The notes under the pieces: generated by a model
Databases searched by the model: none
The model's input: only the letters and a program-made list of their open reading frames with translations
Told to the model about the DNA's origin: nothing
Translations under genes and position numbers: made by a program
Part shown: piece by piece, positions 60,985 to 64,000 of the stretch
Layout of the letters: each line of letters starts with the position of its first letter
Position numbering within the stretch: the stretch's first letter is position 1
NCBI RefSeq assembly: GCF_003711515.1
Contig: NW_021167089.1
Location: 441,296-505,295 of the forward strand
DNA: 64,000 nucleotides
Direction: 5' to 3'
From: Sodiomyces alkalinus F11
Taxonomy: Eukaryota; Ascomycota; Sordariomycetes; Glomerellales; Plectosphaerellaceae

Positions 60985-63900
60985 CTAGTTATAAGTCAAG
61001 CCGGTTAGAGTGCACCGCTAATACATTATTGGCTAGCATGTCCTTAGTTTAATACTCTGCGTTCGTCACGATATTATACAGCACTAAGAAGATAGTGGTT
61101 TTATATCTAAAAGATACAACCCCGTATCACGGAACGGTTCGATATTTCCCCGATATAAAAACCTTATTACTGCATAAAAAGATATATCGAGGCTAAGGGC
61201 CGGGGTCAAAATAGCGTCTTGGCTACGAAAGTCACTTATATAAAGAAAAGGAAAATCGTTACTAAAGTTAGTGAAATTGTCGAACGGGGCCTTATAAGGC
61301 TTGTACTGCAAAGATTCGGACAGGACCTGCCCGTAACGAGGATATATGTAAGCTGATATCTAACTAGAGGGCTTGGCTAATAATGTTATAGGGAAAGAGC
61401 TGAGCTGAGGGTTACTATGGATACCGCTTCTGATTAGTCGAGTACCGGAAGACCGAAAATCCGGAAATCGGGAAACGTTTCTCTATAATTTACGAGTCGC
61501 GTTATAATATACTAACGTGTTCTTCCCTTTTTTGTCCTAGGATACCCACGTCTTTTTTCTTCCTCTATTACCTTTACTCCTCTTTTATTTTTATGGTATC
61601 ACTAACTCTATTAGTGTTTTTTTTGGTATTACTCCTATTAAATTCATTTATATATCTATTATTATTAGGTATATTATTATATTTGAGATACCTGTTTACT
61701 AGAAACGTTTCTAAAATATTTCTGATCCGGAGACTAACGATATTATCGCTATACCTAGATTACTCCGTTAATATTTATAGAAATACCCTCGAACTACCGC
61801 GATACTAAGGTATATAAATAGTATACTACTAGCGATAAGAACAGTAAACGCCCCTATTGTCGGCTAGAATATAAAACCGATAGTATAAGTATATAAAGTA
61901 ATCCAGTATACTATAGCTTACTAATACTTTCCTAAGACTAGTAAGGTTCTTCTCATAGCTAGTAAGGTTTATTACCGTGTCTAAGATGAATTTTGAGACT
62001 TATGCTTTAAATAAGTATATCCTATCCACCTATAATATCAGAGCCTCCGCTAGTTACCTAGGTTCCCTTAAGAGTAAGGATAACGTCTGTACCGTATACA
62101 CTTACCATGCTATATATAATATTACTAGGGGCCTTAGAGGAGCCCTTAATACTCGTCGTAAGGCTAAAGCTATAGCAAAGGATTTACGCCTTAGAATAGT
62201 GCCTAGGGATAATACTAGAAATATAAGAAACGATTTAGAAATAATTTAGAAATAATCACTAATATATCTGCTTTCTTAGCCTAATAGTCCTCTTATAAAA
62301 CTAGAAGCTTTTAGGTGGTATTAGGAGTAATATTACTAGGTATATATAGAGTAGAACTCTGTTAGTCCTAGTATATTACCTTTCCCTTTAGCTATAGTAT
62401 AATATACTAATAGTATATAATTCCTAGACTGCCCTCCTCTTTACTATGATTATTATTATATAGTTTAGACTGAATTCCGTTATCCTAATATAGGTAATAG
62501 AGAGATAGTTTCTAGTAAGTTCTTAACCCTTATTAGAATCAAGACTTTAAGACTTATAGTTATTTCTTTAGAATTTACTACTCCTACCCGCCCCCCCTCC
62601 CGTATAATTATCGGGGTTAAGACCTTATCTTCCGTTTTCTGATTATAAAGACTGAATATACTATTAGGATATAGGTTTAGACTATTCCTATACTGCTAGT
62701 AAATGGTTTTTAGTGTAGATTTAGACTATTACTAGATAGCTAGCTTAGTGTTTTTAGAATAGGTTTAGACTATTTTTATAATACTGGATTCTTTTTTTTT
62801 AACTTTTATAATACCAGCTTAGGATATATAGAATCTTTTTTTACTATAAAAACTTTTTTTTAGAACTCCTTTACGATAATAATAAATCACGATCCTAATA
62901 GCTAAAGTAGCCCCTTTTATTTTACTGTTACTAATTACCTTACTAATTTAAACGAAATAACCGTTTACGTTCTAGCTAAAGCCTTATTAGTTCTAGCTTA
63001 TGCTACCGCTTATCCTAGAGCCTCTGCCTTTTAATTTAAGCCTCTAACTCGCAATCCCTCCGAACTATTTTACGACGGCGCTCCTTAATACTTAGATTTA
63101 TCTTTTTAAATAATAGAGATACTTATAAAGCTTAGGTACGATTTAGGGTAAACTATTAATAAAGATTCTATTAGTTTTAGCGCTAACTTTATAAATAACT
63201 TAGAGGGATACCGCTTAACGACACGCTCCCTATACTTCTAGCTAAAGAACTTCGCGAATCCGAATCTATACTATCGTTATTAAAGCCACTAAAGTCTTGT
63301 AGAGTGTTAAGAGGAGATCTTAATATAGATCGGCTAGAGTTTATAGTACGGCTATGTAAACGATTATAAAAAGCCTTATCACGCTCTATCTTTACCTTAA
63401 CATATTTTCTTTTTATAATAAAGTAAGGTTAGTTACCTTTATATTATATAAAGAGTAGTAATTAGGTATACTTCTTCGTTTAAACATATTATTAAGCCGA
63501 CCCCTTATACCTGTGTTTCGCTATAAGCCGGGGATATTAAGGGAGCGACTAGTAAAGTCTCTGGAGATAAGATTCTAGTTATAATCTCGATATCTATAAA
63601 GGTTAGTATAGGTTTTTATAAGAATATCCGTAAAACTATCCTAGTAATCACTTTAAGGATAAATATATTTCGCCTAGTGAATATATATAAGGCTTAGTAT
63701 ATAACCTTAACCGTGTTAGTATTATTGATAAGTAATACCTAGTCCTTAAATAGAATATTTAAGGTAGCGTAATAAAATTCTAAAGCGATATAGGTAAGTT
63801 ATTTATAAAGGGCCTAGTTATAGTACTCGGGAAATCTCCTTAGCGAATAAGTTAGCGATTAGAACTATATCGGAAATATTTCCGAAACGTTTCCGTTTTT

Positions 63901-64000
63901 TCGGATTACCGGTAAATCTATTCTAAATTATTTCGGAATCGTTTCTAAATTGTTTCTAGGTTATACTCACGGCTAATCTTATTATATAGATTATTATAGT
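60985..64000. other. AT-rich RIP block with unresolved repeat relics
   Basis: No intact gene. The first 400 bp is less depleted in CA/TG and includes a stop-free 75-codon minus-strand piece (61311-61084) of unknown kind. A plus-strand 90-codon piece (61977-62249) has a weak helix-turn-helix-like look but no firm match. The palindrome GAAACGTTTC occurs at 61472, 61702 and 63884, with GG/CC-rich neighbours at the outer two. A TTTAGACTATT word recurs at about 62670-62775. The window ends inside this block. Confidence 0.5.

Overview
The window looks like a filamentous ascomycete, most likely a Sordariomycete. The genes carry short GT-AG introns (about 60-470 nt) with CTRAC-like branch sites, coding sequence is GC-rich, promoters and leaders are pyrimidine-rich, and the repeats show extreme loss of CpA/TpG, the mark of repeat-induced point mutation (RIP).

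Layout. Positions 1-41,157 are a gene-bearing, GC-balanced block with nine genes: a 5'-truncated Tudor/staphylococcal-nuclease protein (SND1 type), transaldolase, casein kinase I (HRR25/CK1 type), a tail-anchored inositol-polyphosphate 5-phosphatase (INP54 type), a PKA catalytic subunit, a GRAM-TBC-EF-hand RabGAP (GYP2/MDR1 type), a five-exon cytochrome P450 (the only minus-strand gene), an atypical short-chain dehydrogenase, a Pal1 morphogenesis/endocytosis protein and a degenerate RecA/Rad51-like protein (ten counting the partial first one). Nothing suggests an operon-like or biosynthetic cluster; most are housekeeping or signalling genes spaced by 1-5 kb. Exon structures were rebuilt by joining frames at splice sites, and every joined CDS is a whole number of codons.

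From about 41.5 kb to the end the sequence is an AT-rich, RIP-mutated block with no intact gene. I resolve two complete LTR retrotransposons. Element 1 (41,689-50,259, plus strand) has 364-bp LTRs and a CTCTC target duplication. Element 2 (50,620-60,979, minus strand) has 195-bp LTRs and a TCCAG target duplication. Both carry protease, reverse transcriptase, integrase and a C-terminal chromodomain, so both are Ty3/Gypsy chromoviruses. The last 3 kb is further degraded repeat.

The most interesting signal is that both chromoviruses carry a long extra reading frame between pol and the 3' LTR, and the two are unrelated in kind. In element 1 it is antisense to gag-pol (about 1.8 kb) with Asn, Pro-Leu-Asn-Ile-Pro and 21-residue repeats and a Lys-rich segment. 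In element 2 it is in the sense direction (2,052 nt, one frame, no indel), behind a pyrimidine-rich leader, with a coiled-coil-like stretch and a Gln/Pro-rich tract. Both are broken by TAA/TAG codons of the RIP type. I do not recognise either product.
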